64,000 nt of DNA from a bacterium A37T11 (GTDB taxonomy: Bacteria; Bacteroidota; Bacteroidia; Sphingobacteriales; Sphingobacteriaceae): positions 106,053-170,052 of the forward strand of contig FOBR01000011.1 in assembly GCA_900109895.1 (NCBI GenBank), read 5' to 3'. Numbering within the stretch: the first letter of the stretch is position 1; each line of letters begins with the position of its first letter. Below the pieces are notes generated by a model, which saw nothing but the letters and a program-made list of their open reading frames with translations, was not told the origin of the DNA and made no database searches. Position numbers and translations under genes: made by a program. Of this stretch, positions 56,602 through 64,000 are shown piece by piece.

Positions 56602-57324
56602 ATGTTAAAGGCAGCGATATTAGATGATGAGGTTAAGGGGAGTAAACTGCTTAGCCAAAAGCTAGCATTTTTTGAAGATGAGTTGCAAGTTGTTGGGATT
56701 TTTAACCAGCCAGCCAAGGCATTAAATGCTATAGTCGAACTTAGACCAGATGTGCTTTTTTTGGATGTTGAAATGCCCGGAATTAATGGCTTTCAGTTTT
56801 TAGAGCGATTGGGCAGCTTTGATTTTGAAGTAATTTTTACTACTGCACACAATACTTACACCCTTGAGGCTCTCAGGTTAAGTGCGATAGATTATTTGCT
56901 TAAACCTGTTGATGAAGATGAATTGAAAACCGCCATTACCCGTTTAAGGAAGCGGGTAGCAGAGAAAGCTAACTACCAATCAATAAAAAAAGTCAAGGTT
57001 AATAGCAATAGGTTAGCATTAACTACTGCCGAAGGCATATATATAGTAGATAAGACCCAAATTATCAGGGTTGAAGCTATGAGCAATTACAGCGTGTTTA
57101 TACTGTCAGGCAGTAAAAAAATAGTGGTTTCAAAAACACTGAAAGAATTTGAAACCCTATTAGACGATGAATTTTTTATCCGTATCAGTCGTTCAATGAT
57201 CATTAATTTAACTTATGTAATAAAGTATCGTAAAGGTGACGGGGGAACTTTAGAACTTTCTGATGGTTCAGAAGTAGAAGTTTCAACCCAAAGAAAGGAG
57301 GCCTTACTGCAAAAGTTATTTTAA
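56602..57324 (+). CDS. LytTR-family response regulator
   Basis: The 240-residue protein has a receiver domain with Asp8/9, phospho-acceptor Asp55 (VLFLDVEMPG), Thr80-81 and Lys101 (LLKPVD), and a C-terminal LytTR DNA-binding domain (about 135-240, with IIRVEAMSNYSVFIL, FFIRISRSMIINLTYVI). Such proteins bind DNA as part of LytS/LytT-type two-component systems. No histidine kinase gene is adjacent, so its partner is elsewhere. It is on the same strand as the MutS pair, with 105 bp to the first one's start. Confidence 0.9.
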   Translation: MLKAAILDDEVKGSKLLSQKLAFFEDELQVVGIFNQPAKALNAIVELRPDVLFLDVEMPGINGFQFLERLGSFDFEVIFTTAHNTYTLEALRLSAIDYLLKPVDEDELKTAITRLRKRVAEKANYQSIKKVKVNSNRLALTTAEGIYIVDKTQIIRVEAMSNYSVFILSGSKKIVVSKTLKEFETLLDDEFFIRISRSMIINLTYVIKYRKGDGGTLELSDGSEVEVSTQRKEALLQKLF

Positions 57325-57429
57325 TATGTATAAAAAATCTTCATTGTTTGGCAGCATTATCAAAAATGTTACTGGACATTGCTATTCAAAAAGAAAGAAA
57401 AACTATCTTTGTACAGAGAAAAAGTAAAA

Positions 57430-58785
57430 ATGAGTTTCTATATTGATAAGCAAACGTTGGATGACCTGGGCATCTTCAGCAAAAAAGGAAAGGATTCGGT
57501 ATATAGCCTGTTCAACCGCACGCATACACGGGGCGGGGCAGAGCAACTGGAACAGCTGTTCCGCTATCCGCTGTCAGATGCCGGCACGATTAATCACCGC
57601 AGCAGGCTCATACAATACTTTCAACAGCATCAAACCACTTTTCCTTTTCAGGGAGAGTGGTTTGATGCTGTTACGCACTACCTCAGCAACAATGATGAAC
57701 GCAGCAAACTTTCACACGACGACAACAAGTTGGGTCGTACGTTCAATAGTTTGCTGGGTACAGACACCGAATACAAACAGATCGCTAAAGGGGTTTCTTC
57801 CGTCATCTCCATCGTCAGGGCCTTTCAGCAATTTTTGGAGGGACAGCCCACAAATGACAATCCCTATCTGGAAGAAATCACAGCTATAGATCCTTTATTG
57901 CAACATCCGGATATTCAGTTGGTGCTGCAAGAGTCGGCCAAAAGCAAAGCCAACTATGAGCAGGTGGCAGCCCATGACCAGCTCCTGCGGTTTAAAAATA
58001 AGGATTTACTGCACAAGTTGCTTTATCATGCCTATAACCTGGATGTATACCTGTCCGTAGCTGGTGTAGCCAGCAGCAAGAAATTTGTATTTGCCAATGC
58101 GTTGCCCTCCGCGGAGCAGCGCCTGGAATTGCAGGGGGTTTATCATCCGTTACTGGAGCATGCCGTCGGCAATAACCTTCAGGCAGATGGCAACAGCAAT
58201 ATCATCTTCCTGACCGGGGCCAACATGGCCGGCAAAAGTACCTTTATGAAATCACTGGGTATCGCGGTATACCTGGCCCATGTCGGCTTTCCGATCGCAG
58301 CCAATGCAATGACCTTTCCAGTAATGGACGGGCTGTTTAGCACCATCAACCTGCCTGACAACCTCAGCATGGGTTACAGCCATTTCTACGCCGAGGTATT
58401 GCGGGTAAAAAAAGTGGCAGAAACGCTGGCCCAGGGCAAAAAGATCTTTGTGTTGTTTGACGAGCTGTTTCGCGGCACCAACGTGAAAGACGCCTATGAG
58501 GCCACCGTGGCATTAACAGCAGCATTTGCCGGGCGTCGGGACAGTATGTTTGTCATCTCCACACACATCATAGAGGCCGGCGATGTACTGGCCGGGAAGT
58601 GTGCTAATATACAGTTTGTATACCTGCCCACGCGCATGGAAAACAACCATCCCATCTATACCTATACGCTGGAGAAAGGAATCACCGAAGACCGTCATGG
58701 CATGATCATCATCAACAATGAAAAGATCATCGATATTCTGAAACATAAAAAGCAAAGCAAGATTTCAAGTACCCAAACCCATTAG
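57430..58785 (+). CDS. MutS-like ATPase, first of a tandem pair
   Basis: The 451-residue protein has the MutS core and ATPase parts (domains III and V) but lacks the N-terminal mismatch-recognition domain with its Phe-x-Glu motif. It has Walker A LTGANMAGKSTFMKSLG (about 261-277), the signature SMGYSHFYAEVLR, Walker B KKIFVLFDELFRGTNVKDA (about 337-355) and the VISTHIIE histidine motif. Start at 57430 is preferred, since the paralogue also begins DKQTLDDL; an upstream ATG at 57379 adds a lysine-rich non-conserved leader. The partner gene follows after 2 bp. Confidence 0.88.
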   Translation: MSFYIDKQTLDDLGIFSKKGKDSVYSLFNRTHTRGGAEQLEQLFRYPLSDAGTINHRSRLIQYFQQHQTTFPFQGEWFDAVTHYLSNNDERSKLSHDDNKLGRTFNSLLGTDTEYKQIAKGVSSVISIVRAFQQFLEGQPTNDNPYLEEITAIDPLLQHPDIQLVLQESAKSKANYEQVAAHDQLLRFKNKDLLHKLLYHAYNLDVYLSVAGVASSKKFVFANALPSAEQRLELQGVYHPLLEHAVGNNLQADGNSNIIFLTGANMAGKSTFMKSLGIAVYLAHVGFPIAANAMTFPVMDGLFSTINLPDNLSMGYSHFYAEVLRVKKVAETLAQGKKIFVLFDELFRGTNVKDAYEATVALTAAFAGRRDSMFVISTHIIEAGDVLAGKCANIQFVYLPTRMENNHPIYTYTLEKGITEDRHGMIIINNEKIIDILKHKKQSKISSTQTH

Positions 58786-58787
58786 CC

Positions 58788-60113
58788 ATGCCCTTTGTAA
58801 CTGACAAACAAACCCTGGACGACCTGAACATTCTCGGGAAATTCAGGAATAACTCTGCCTTTAGCCTATTTAACCAAACACGCACCTCAGGAGGTGAGCG
58901 GTTATTGGAACAGCTGTTTCAGCATCCACTCACTGATGACGCTGCGATCAATGAGCGGAGTGCCATCCTGGCCTATTTTGAACACCAGGCCCCTCCCTTT
59001 ATCATAGACGGTAAGGACCTGGAAGCCACAGAAAACTATTTGAGCAGTGCCGCAGGAGGTACGGCTGTCGCCTCGGCCGGCCAAGCCCTGCGCCGCAAGG
59101 CCCTTCATGCCATGGGGCTGAAAGAAGAACAAGAACTGTTGGAGGCAGGGCTGCAGGCAAGTATACGCACGCTGAAAGCCACGGACCGCTATGTGTCTAT
59201 CCTATTGAAAGAGGACCCTCAGGGCCCCTTTTCAGGGCCACTGCGGGAAGCAGCAAAGATCCTGTCGCAGCCCCGGTTACGGCAATTACTTAGTAGCCCT
59301 TCTGGGCAAAAAGCTGGCTTCTTTAAAGCAAGCGGCCAAGACCACCTGTTGCGCTCTGTAATGCGTGACGAAATGGAAACCATCCTGAAGCTTATCTATA
59401 CGCTGGATGTCTATACCGCCGTCAGTACCGTATCCCGCGACCGGCGCTTTAGCTATGCTAAGGCCCATCCGGCAGATGCCAACATCCTGCACATCGAAGA
59501 AGGATTTCATCCGGGCATCCCTAAAGCCGTGGCAAACAATGTAGACCTGGATGCTGACCACAACGTCATTTTTCTGACTGGAGCCAACATGGCGGGTAAG
59601 TCAACCTTCATGAAAACCTTTGGTACCAACCTTTACCTGGCGCACATGGGTTTCCCTGTGCCCGCCAAGTCTATGGAATTCTCTGTAAAAGAGGGCATAT
59701 ATACCAGTATCAACGTGCCTGACGACATTAGCCAGGGTTATAGCCATTTCTACGCCGAAGTGTTGCGGGTAAAAAAAGTAGCCGAGGAAGTCAGTTCAGG
59801 CAAAAACCTGGTAGTTATTTTTGACGAGCTGTTTAAAGGTACCAATGTCAAAGACGCCTACGATGCCACATTGGCGGTCACAGCAGCATTTGCCGAACAT
59901 GATAATTGCCTATACATCATCTCCACGCATATTGTAGAAGTTGGGGAGGCTTTGGGGCAAACCGCAGACAACATCCAGTTCAGGTACATGCCTACCGTTA
60001 TGGATGGCCAGCGGCCTACCTATACTTACCGGGTACAGGAAGGCATCAGCAGCGACAGGCACGGGATGATGATCATCGAAAATGAGGGGATATTGGACAT
60101 CATCCTTGGGTAA
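58788..60113 (+). CDS. MutS-like ATPase, second of a tandem pair
   Basis: This 441-residue protein is a diverged paralogue of the preceding gene: DKQTLDDLNILGKF at the start, Walker A LTGANMAGKSTFMKTFG (about 263-279), DISQGYSHFYAEVLRVKK, Walker B NLVVIFDELFKGTNVKDAYD and IISTHIVEVGEAL. The ATPase motifs are conserved but the middle (about 75-185) differs. It also lacks the mismatch-recognition domain. The 2-bp gap and similar length suggest a heterodimer. Confidence 0.88.
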   Translation: MPFVTDKQTLDDLNILGKFRNNSAFSLFNQTRTSGGERLLEQLFQHPLTDDAAINERSAILAYFEHQAPPFIIDGKDLEATENYLSSAAGGTAVASAGQALRRKALHAMGLKEEQELLEAGLQASIRTLKATDRYVSILLKEDPQGPFSGPLREAAKILSQPRLRQLLSSPSGQKAGFFKASGQDHLLRSVMRDEMETILKLIYTLDVYTAVSTVSRDRRFSYAKAHPADANILHIEEGFHPGIPKAVANNVDLDADHNVIFLTGANMAGKSTFMKTFGTNLYLAHMGFPVPAKSMEFSVKEGIYTSINVPDDISQGYSHFYAEVLRVKKVAEEVSSGKNLVVIFDELFKGTNVKDAYDATLAVTAAFAEHDNCLYIISTHIVEVGEALGQTADNIQFRYMPTVMDGQRPTYTYRVQEGISSDRHGMMIIENEGILDIILG

Positions 60114-60142
60114 GCAAATTTCTTAACACCTTAATCATTATA

Positions 60143-62950
60143 ATGACTTTTAAAAAATTAAAAATTATGGTCCTGGCTTTTCTATTGGCCTTGACCTGTG
60201 GGCTGCCGCTACTGGGCAGTGCCCAAACCCTCCTGCTGGATCCGGCTGTACGCACCGGCAAGCTGGCGAATGGCTTTACCTATTATATCCGCAAAAATAC
60301 CGAGCCCGAAAAACGGGTGGTCATGTACTTAGCCAACAAAGTGGGGTCTGTTCTTGAAACCGACGAACAACGCGGCCTGGCCCACTTTATGGAACACATG
60401 AGTTTTAACGGCACCACTCATTTTCCCAAAAACGAACTGATCAACTACCTGCAGAAATCGGGAGTTCGTTTTGGTGCAGATATCAACGCGTATACCAGCT
60501 TTGACGAAACCGTGTATCAGTTACCACTGCCTAGTGACAATCCGGAGTTGTTAAAAAATGGTATCCAGATCATGCGCGACTGGGCTGGAGAAGCTACCCT
60601 GGAGACCACGGAGATTGATCAGGAAAGAGGAGTGATCATGGAAGAAAAGCGTTTGCGCAAAGGTGCCGGTGAACGTATTCAGGAAAAGACCCTTCCGGTG
60701 TTGCTGAACCAATCCAGGTATGCCTCCCGTTTGCCCATTGGCGTAGATAATGTGCTTTTGCATTTTAAACCCGAAGTGATCCGTAGCTTTTATAAAGATT
60801 GGTACCGGCCAGACCTGCAGGCGCTCATCGTAGTGGGCGATATTGACGTTGACCAAATAGAGCAAGCTATCAAAGCCAAATTCTCTGATCTGAAAAATCC
60901 TGCCAAAGAAAAACAGCGCACCAAATATGAGGTCCCGTTGAGCGGCAAAAATCAATTTCTGGCGGTCACCGACCCGGAAGTAAGCAGTACCTCCCTACAA
61001 GTGCTCATTAAGCGCAAGTCGACAGATCTTAAATCGGTCGCTGACTACCGAAATGCGTTGGTACGCGGTCTGTTTGGCCAAATGATGGGAGGACGTTACG
61101 CCGAGCTGGCACGCCAGTCAAACCCGCCCTACATCAATGGTGGTGCAGGTATTAGCAGTATTATGGGCGGAATAGAAGCGTTCAGTGTCTCTGTCACGGC
61201 CAAACCTGGTGAGTTAGAAAATGGCTTCAAAGCCGTCTGGCGCGAAATGCGGCGTGCCCAACAATTCGGCTTTACACAGACCGAACTGGACCGTGCCAAA
61301 AAGAACTATATCAGCAGCATGGAAGCTGCACTCAAGGAAAAGGACAAAGTGCAGTCATCGTCATACGTCAAGGAATACCTGGACTACTTCCTGAACGATA
61401 ACGCAGCGCCGGGTATCGAGAAAGAAAATGAATTGGTCAACAACCTGTTGCCCGGCATCAAGCTTGATGAAATTGATAAACTGATCAGCACATACGTTAA
61501 AGAGACCGACCGCGACATCATTGTGCAGGCACCGGAAAAAGACAAGGCCACGCTGCCTGACGAAGCCAAAGTATTGGGTTGGATAAAAGGCGTCGACGCA
61601 GAGACCCTGACAGCCTATAAAGACAATGTCAGCGACCTGCCTTTGCTCAAAGCAGCACCAGTACCCGGCAAGATCGTAAAAGAAGAAAAAGATGCGAAGC
61701 TGGGTACCACGACCCTCACCCTGAGCAACGGTATCAAGGTGGTACTCAAAAAGACCGACTTTCAAAATAACCAGATCGTTTTTAACGCCTTCGCTGACGG
61801 CGGAACCTCACTTTACAGCGACGCTGACTTCCAGAGCGCGGTCAACGCAGCCGGGGTAGTCGCAACAGGTGGTATAGGAAACTATAACTCCCTGCAGCTA
61901 GGCAAGCTGTTAACCGGCAAGCAAGTTAGCGTAAGCCCATATATTTATGAACGCAGCCAGGGGTTTAAAGGCAGTGCTACCCCGCAAGACCTCCCTACCG
62001 CACTGGAATTGGTATATGGCTTCTTTACAGAACCACGTATAGACACCGCCCTTTTTAAAGGGCAGATTGCCAAAGCCAAAGCCAGCCTGGCCAACAAAGG
62101 CAGCAGCCCTGACGAGGTATTTGGCGATACGGTCAAAGCCGTATTGAGCAATTATAATGTTCGCCGCACTGCCCAGAGCATTGAAAAGATAGACCAGATC
62201 AGCCTGGACAGGGCTTTTGAGATCTACAAAGACCGCTTTGCAGATGCATCAGCGCTCACCTTCACGTTTGTAGGTAGTATTGATGAAGAAGCCATCAAGC
62301 CCTTGCTTGAAAAATACATCGCCTCCCTGCCCGGAAAGGGCCGAAAAGAAGAGGCCAAAGACCTGGGTATTCATATACCGGAAGGCCAGATTTCCAAGGC
62401 GGTTTATAAAGGTACCGAAGACAAGTCTACGGTGCTGTTAGTACTGTCTGGTAAATACGACTATGGCTATGAAGAAAACCTGAAGATGGATGCACTCAAA
62501 GAATGCCTGGAGATCCGTCTGCTGGAAAGGTTGCGCGAAGAAGAAAGCGGCGTTTACTCGCCAAGTGCTCAGGTCAGCGTGTCCAAATATCCGGATAGCA
62601 GGTTCAGCCTGGTAATCTCCTTTGGTTGCGCGCCTGCCAATGTCGAGAAACTGATCGCTTCTGCCTTAGATGAAGTGAAGAAACTCGGCACCACAGGTCC
62701 TGCTTTGGAAAACATCAACAAGTATAAAGCCGAAGAAAAGGTTGGTCGTGAAACCGCGCTAAAGACCAATGGTTATTGGCTAAACTACTTGGTGGGGAAT
62801 ATGTTAGAGCATGAGTCCTTAGACCAAGTCTTCCAGTTTGATGCTGCGATGGACAAAGTCACCGTTGACTCCTTAAAGGCTACTGCTGCCAAATACTTCA
62901 CCGGCCAAAATGTAGTACGACTGGTATTGTTGCCAGAAAATAAGAAATAG
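60143..62950 (+). CDS. M16-family zinc metalloprotease (935 aa)
   Basis: The protein has a signal peptide (about 1-28, ending SAQ) and two M16 repeats. The first repeat carries the inverted zinc motif HFMEH (His81, Glu84, His85) and the distal glutamates in ERGVIMEEKR (about 161-168). The second repeat (from about 520) lacks the motif, as expected for the inactive half. The enzyme should act in the periplasm or outer envelope on peptides. It follows the MutS pair by 29 bp but is probably separate. Confidence 0.93.
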   Translation: MTFKKLKIMVLAFLLALTCGLPLLGSAQTLLLDPAVRTGKLANGFTYYIRKNTEPEKRVVMYLANKVGSVLETDEQRGLAHFMEHMSFNGTTHFPKNELINYLQKSGVRFGADINAYTSFDETVYQLPLPSDNPELLKNGIQIMRDWAGEATLETTEIDQERGVIMEEKRLRKGAGERIQEKTLPVLLNQSRYASRLPIGVDNVLLHFKPEVIRSFYKDWYRPDLQALIVVGDIDVDQIEQAIKAKFSDLKNPAKEKQRTKYEVPLSGKNQFLAVTDPEVSSTSLQVLIKRKSTDLKSVADYRNALVRGLFGQMMGGRYAELARQSNPPYINGGAGISSIMGGIEAFSVSVTAKPGELENGFKAVWREMRRAQQFGFTQTELDRAKKNYISSMEAALKEKDKVQSSSYVKEYLDYFLNDNAAPGIEKENELVNNLLPGIKLDEIDKLISTYVKETDRDIIVQAPEKDKATLPDEAKVLGWIKGVDAETLTAYKDNVSDLPLLKAAPVPGKIVKEEKDAKLGTTTLTLSNGIKVVLKKTDFQNNQIVFNAFADGGTSLYSDADFQSAVNAAGVVATGGIGNYNSLQLGKLLTGKQVSVSPYIYERSQGFKGSATPQDLPTALELVYGFFTEPRIDTALFKGQIAKAKASLANKGSSPDEVFGDTVKAVLSNYNVRRTAQSIEKIDQISLDRAFEIYKDRFADASALTFTFVGSIDEEAIKPLLEKYIASLPGKGRKEEAKDLGIHIPEGQISKAVYKGTEDKSTVLLVLSGKYDYGYEENLKMDALKECLEIRLLERLREEESGVYSPSAQVSVSKYPDSRFSLVISFGCAPANVEKLIASALDEVKKLGTTGPALENINKYKAEEKVGRETALKTNGYWLNYLVGNMLEHESLDQVFQFDAAMDKVTVDSLKATAAKYFTGQNVVRLVLLPENKK

Positions 62951-62980
62951 GAATCAGTTAAAGATTTGTCTTTAATATCG

Positions 62981-63020
62981 GCAGCTAATCATTTCCGAAA
63001 TGATTGGCTGCTTTTTTTTT
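62981..63020 (+). terminator. Rho-independent terminator after the M16 gene
   Basis: A stem of 15 bp (GCAGC/GCTGC with AATCATTTC/GAAATGATT and one mismatch) ends at 63011 and is followed by nine T residues. Confidence 0.9.
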
Positions 63021-63026
63021 ATATTT

Positions 63027-63179
63027 AACTCAACCGGTCATCTCACGGCGGGGAAAACCGCTGCGCTATTATCCCCATTACCGTTCCCTATCAAAATCAT
63101 AATAACTCAGCCGGTCATCTCACGGCGGGGAAAACCGCTGCGCTATTATCCCCATGCCGTTCGATTGACCGGCTGAGTT
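63027..63179. repeat. Tandem palindromic repeat with nested stems
   Basis: Two copies of a unit of about 60 bp lie 77 bp apart, at 63027-63086 and 63104-63163, nearly identical from AACTCA to ATCCCCAT. Copy two ends with an inverted arm: AACTCAGCCGGTCA (63104-63117) matches TGACCGGCTGAGTT (63166-63179) perfectly. Inside, ACGGC/GCCGT and GGGGA/TCCCC form a second stem around a loop containing CCGCTGCGC. Copy one has one base change in the left arm and no right arm. I saw no other copy in this window. Confidence 0.85.
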
Positions 63180-63180
63180 G

Positions 63181-63662
63181 ATTTTGAGTAAGATTAAAAT
63201 TTGACCTCCGATTAAAAAAATCAAATGAAGAACTCCACCATTAAATTAATGCTGGATACTTTTATGATTCCAGGTATTTGTTACAAAATACATTTGTTTA
63301 TTTAATCATATTTCTATTTTCTTCAAAATTTTAAATAAATTTAAAATTTATTAAAATGTTGTAAATGAATATTTTTTATAGGGCTTCATTGTATATGTTT
63401 GATTATTATTTAATTTTTTTTATCATAATATCGAATTTAATTGCGGTAAAATTATTTACATGTATTGTTTATAACAATACTTCGTTAAAATTTAATTTAT
63501 GTTTTTGATTGTTAGGTAAATATGTGGAAAACTATTTGAAATAATATTATAACAAACCCTTGATAATCTGTATCTTAATAGGATTTTCTCACGATTCTGT
63601 TAAGTATGATCACCAAGGGCAAGAATATATACAATATATTAATTATAAACATTTTAAATAAA
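63181..63662. other. AT-rich gap before the transposase gene
   Basis: This 482-bp stretch is very AT-rich, with no gene on either strand. It should include the left end and promoter of the insertion sequence that starts before 63663, but without its right end the terminal inverted repeat cannot be placed. Confidence 0.4.
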
Positions 63663-64000
63663 ATGTCAACTATCAATAAATGTAGGCAACGTTTTTTAAT
63701 TGAGACGTTTATTCTCTTTCTGAGCATAAAAGGTCGTGTCAACTTTCTCCAGCTGGGGAGGTATGGCAAATATAAGGAACAAAGGTATAGAATCCAATTT
63801 CAGCGGGAGTTTGACTTCCTGTCCTTTAATAGCCAGCTGCTCCGGGAGCATGGAAGCGGCAATTGTGTGCTTGCTGCCGATCCCAGTTTTGTTAGCAAAG
63901 CAGGCAAGGCAACTCCCGGTGTTGGTTATTTCTGGTCCGGACAGGCTGGCAAAGCCAAGCCCGGGTTGGAAATTTTAGGGATAGCAGCCATTGACCTGGA
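63663..64000 (+). CDS. IS4-family-like DDE transposase, N-terminal part, cut by window edge
   Basis: The frame opens at ATG 63663 (MSTINKCRQRFLIETFILFL) and has no stop to the edge, giving 112 residues. It contains NCVLAADPSFVSKAGKATPG, then YFWSGQAGKAKPGLEILGIA and AIDL. This DPS...K-G-K-TPG...WSG...K...LEI pattern is familiar to me from Bacteroidota IS4-group transposases; the Asp in AADPSF is the likely first catalytic aspartate. The right end lies outside the window. Confidence 0.75.
   Translation, partial: MSTINKCRQRFLIETFILFLSIKGRVNFLQLGRYGKYKEQRYRIQFQREFDFLSFNSQLLREHGSGNCVLAADPSFVSKAGKATPGVGYFWSGQAGKAKPGLEILGIAAIDL
63663..64000 (+). mobile_element. Insertion sequence entering at the right edge (minimal extent)
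   Basis: The transposase gene marks an insertion sequence. Only the coding start is visible; the left terminal repeat probably lies within 63181-63662 but cannot be recognised without its partner. Confidence 0.6.

Noticed and set aside
63736..63978. An 80-codon ORF at the right edge.
   Set aside because: The transposase reading frame in the same strand but another phase has the recognisable pattern and is open to the edge.

Overview
The window is a chromosomal stretch of a Bacteroidota bacterium, most likely of the Sphingobacteriaceae (Pedobacter/Mucilaginibacter type; the genus is inferred). Evidence: a FecI/FecR/TonB-receptor set with an STN domain; Bacteroidota-typical families (DUF3078, DUF5606, START-like, CtlX, HD-PycTM); promoters of the TTG-N19-21-TAnnTTTG type and few Shine-Dalgarno sites; outer-membrane proteins ending in aromatic residues. 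It is mostly a housekeeping region with one mobile element entering at the right edge. No CRISPR array, prophage or defence island is visible.

Layout. 0-8.6 kb: end of parE, purU, a large envelope-anchored unknown protein, DUF423, priA, pcm, an HD-PycTM membrane protein and an SdiA-regulated-like lipoprotein. 8.6-14 kb: a 795-aa GAF protein, a START-like protein, a cold-shock protein, thiD, tRNA-Gln(CTG), a small conserved protein and a frameshifted PPP-type phosphatase. 14-19.5 kb: sigma factor/FecR/TonB receptor operon, tRNA-Asn(GTT), and a frameshifted outer-membrane barrel gene. 19.5-32.5 kb: accA, iscA-type gene, dnaA, hsp20, folB, a DUF1080 protein, a nucleotidyltransferase, DUF3078, rlmH, a 43-aa membrane protein, DUF5606, cyclophilin, pruA, and a carbonic anhydrase/SulP pair. 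32.6-44.5 kb: a small secreted orphan, M42 peptidase, a YoaK-type protein, an arginine-deiminase/CtlX pair, OmpA and OmpH proteins, gyrB, an aspartyl protease and mdh. 42.2-49.6 kb: TamA-like and TamB-like envelope genes overlapping by 4 nt. 49.9-54.9 kb: an MFS transporter, a small membrane protein, acs, another small membrane protein and lpxB, tightly packed on one strand. 54.9-63 kb: a candidate small RNA or attenuator before a cation/proton antiporter, a LytTR regulator, two tandem MutS-like ATPases and an M16 protease. 63-64 kb: a structured palindromic repeat, an AT-rich gap and the start of an IS transposase cut by the window edge.

How genes work together (inference from adjacency): sigma factor, FecR and receptor form a surface-signalling unit; carbonic anhydrase and SulP probably handle bicarbonate; MFS plus acs look like uptake and activation of a small carboxylate; the deiminase and CtlX would take arginine to citrulline and then to ornithine; TamA/TamB form an envelope assembly module; the two MutS-like proteins may act as a pair. 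The points most worth a second look are the HD-PycTM protein without a cyclase, the short RNA before the antiporter, the nested palindrome at 63 kb, the MutS pair, and two genes each broken by one missing base in a T run.
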